Source: Harmothoe impar
Taxonomy: Eukaryota > Annelida > Polychaeta > Phyllodocida > Polynoidae
Assembly (NCBI GenBank): GCA_947462335.1
Contig: OX381708.1
Span: forward strand, 42,039,377-42,103,376
Direction: 5' to 3'
Length of the DNA: 64,000 nucleotides
Shown here: piece after piece, positions 62,014 through 64,000 of the stretch
How positions within the stretch are numbered: the stretch's first letter is position 1
Layout of the letters: every line of letters begins with the position of its first letter
Notes under the pieces: generated by a model
What the model was told of the DNA's origin: nothing
Databases searched by the model: none
Seen by the model: the letters and a program-made list of their open reading frames with translations, nothing else
Made by a program: the position numbers and the translations under genes

Positions 62014-64000
62014 GTAGGCCCCTATAATATGATAGACCCACCCCCGCCTATATACATTTAGAAGGAAGGCAGTCGAGGGGGGGGGGGGTAACGCTGATAA
62101 GAAATGACAGCTTCTGTGAGAGGATGACGTGTATGAAACATGAGACTGGACTATAATTACGTATACATTACATACAGTAACCTATTCCAAGACATATTTT
62201 AAATAAGTCATACAGCTCCAAAGAATTCACGTTGTTTCCTATTTCTGAAGCAAATGCCAAAAGAGCAATGTTATATAAATTGTGCTTCACTGTTTCCTAT
62301 TTTGACCCCCCAAAAATTTGCACGCATGCGTACGTGGACAGTGTTAGAAAATAGTATCAATTTACATGACTAATTTGGCCTGTTTGCGCTTAGAAGATGA
62401 AGCAGAGAAGATTTACATTTACTATTTATATACAATCAGATGAACATCACAGAGCCCTGTTTGTTCCGAGGAGTGAATAATTAAATAAAACACACTCAGG
62501 TAATGTAATGTCCTCCACCGAGCAGGTGTTTGGGAATAGAGATGATGGGACCACCTTCTGCGCAGGCGCGTGTGAGGTGCATTTCCGGTTTTCATCAAAT
62601 TTGCATAAGTCCACTTCCCAGCTGCGTCCCTCACGCTGTATCGTAGACCTTGGTAATTTGGCTGGGATTGTATCAATTTGATTCTGGCATCTAAGGTGCC
62701 AATGTTTATAGGAAAGCGTTGTTGTGCAGGGGAATGGGAAGCATAATAGTACCTACTGAATAATTATATTAGATATGCCTTTAATCACAATTGGGATAAT
62801 GTGTATAGTTAATATTTGTACATTCTATACTAAGGATCATCTTATTCACTCCCTGAGAAATGTGATTAAGGCATCATATCATGTGCATAGAATACTCATA
62901 AGCCAACCCTCCTCTTATGTGAGAGGTATAGACACTACCACACCCCCTTGTACCTCCCACCCTCCTCCAGGCTAAAGAAGCAATCCCTCCACCAGCCTCC
63001 AGGCGAGGTTAAAGGAGGAGCCCAGGAGGAGGTGTTGCATCTAAGACCCTCAGCAAGTAGCCCTGATTGCTGGCTGCACCATATACAACAGCCTACTTAG
63101 CCTGGGGCTCTGGTCGCTATCGGCCCCAATTAGCCCTTAATGCTGTATCAAGGCAGGCATTGATTCTGCTTAACAAGGCTACTAATTCCCAGCCCAAACA
63201 ACCCGCAGCTACCAATACTCTACACCCAGCCACGCCCAGCCCGACCCAACAGAGCCTCCTCAGACTCCCACTACAGTACGTCGATGATTAGTTGTATCAG
63301 TGGCTTTGGATCATGCTCACACCTATCTTAAAGCGGGATCTACACATCACTGTTCTAGCTTGTCAACTAACGAGGCTATTGCTGAGAGTGCCACATATAG
63401 TATTATATAAATATATGGGGTGATTGAAAGATATACAAAGTATTTTGACCTAAATAAGAAAATTATTTTAACCAAGATCTCCCCTTAAAACCCATAGTCC
63501 TCTCCAATATATTTTATTTTGACACCTTTCAATATTTCCCCTCTTGTGAATTTCCCAGTCTCTGTTACCGAACTCTCCAACGATTTCACTCCACTGATTT
63601 CGCTATAGAAATTTTGGCTACTCCACAGTGTGAAGCCTGTCATGGCATATACTGTTGCCTGTAAGCTGGGTGAAATGTTGTTACAGGCTCAGTGGAGGTA
63701 GACAAGTGGAGGTCTGTGCCGGCTGGCGTACACTTCTAACTAGGTTAGAGACCCCTAGACACCACACAGCGTGATCTGCAGGTGTAGTATGGTACGTGTA
63801 GGCGTCCCACAAGGGTCTGTGTTAGGGCCCTTCGTTCTATCTATTGATCTGAGCTGTGTTGTCTCACACAAATCCTTGCGGGAGGTTATAACTGAGGTTG
63901 AGATCAGCAATTTGCCTTTGCCTGCCAAATAACCATTAATTGTAGACTGCGTAAAAGCCTAATAAGCTTCCATTACCATAAGCGTATAGAGATATACCGT
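62014..64000. other. Gene-free stretch to the window end
   Basis: No exon supported. A poly-G run lies at about 62079-62089. Both ORFs in this stretch are low-information. Confidence 0.35.

Overview
This window is animal nuclear DNA. It is gene-poor, moderately AT-rich, full of spliced-gene signals and short inverted-repeat transposons, and has no bacterial-style gene packing. The recognisable proteins (UDP-glycosyltransferase, DEG/ENaC channel, Ty3/gypsy retrotransposon of the Mag/Steamer type) and the style of the repeats point to a marine invertebrate. A deuterostome such as an echinoderm, hemichordate or amphioxus is my best guess, partly from the repeated TAGGCCT words, but a mollusc or other lophotrochozoan cannot be excluded from sequence alone.

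Layout. (1) 462-1998: a full-length, intronless but clearly dead UDP-glycosyltransferase copy on the plus strand, with three in-frame stops and two frameshifts. (2) 2264-2322: a hammerhead-ribozyme-like motif on the minus strand. (3) 4506-6200 minus: a single-exon DEG/ENaC sodium-channel subunit, the only intact-looking host gene. (4) 6.4-23.9 kb: no convincing gene, but several inverted-repeat elements (6859-7471, 10727-11078, 11521-11775, 14599-15824), a 15-bp minisatellite and dispersed repeat fragments. (5) 23977-28941: a complete, apparently very young Ty3/gypsy retrotransposon with 159-bp LTRs that read as identical, a 5-bp target duplication (ATAAC), a primer site and one uninterrupted gag-pol frame. 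(6) About 29.9-30.36 kb: a TATA-less promoter-like region followed by a first coding exon with a signal peptide, ending at a clean splice donor. (7) 30.36-64 kb: no further exon that I can defend. This is probably the long first intron of that secreted-protein gene and/or intergenic DNA. It carries homeodomain-site-rich blocks that look like candidate enhancers, more TA-flanked non-autonomous transposons (38622-39837, 48095-49972, 50500-50647, 61480-62013), tRNA-derived SINE pieces and several satellites.

The genes do not form a pathway. The main biology is a transposon-rich regulatory landscape around one secreted-protein gene, one ion-channel gene, one dead detoxification gene and one recently mobile retrotransposon. 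The observations most worth following are the hammerhead-like motif at 2.3 kb, the pristine Mag/Steamer-like element, the set of TA-flanked elements with unusual subterminal repeat arrays, and a recurring GAGCAGCT word concentrated near 44.7 and 58-60 kb.
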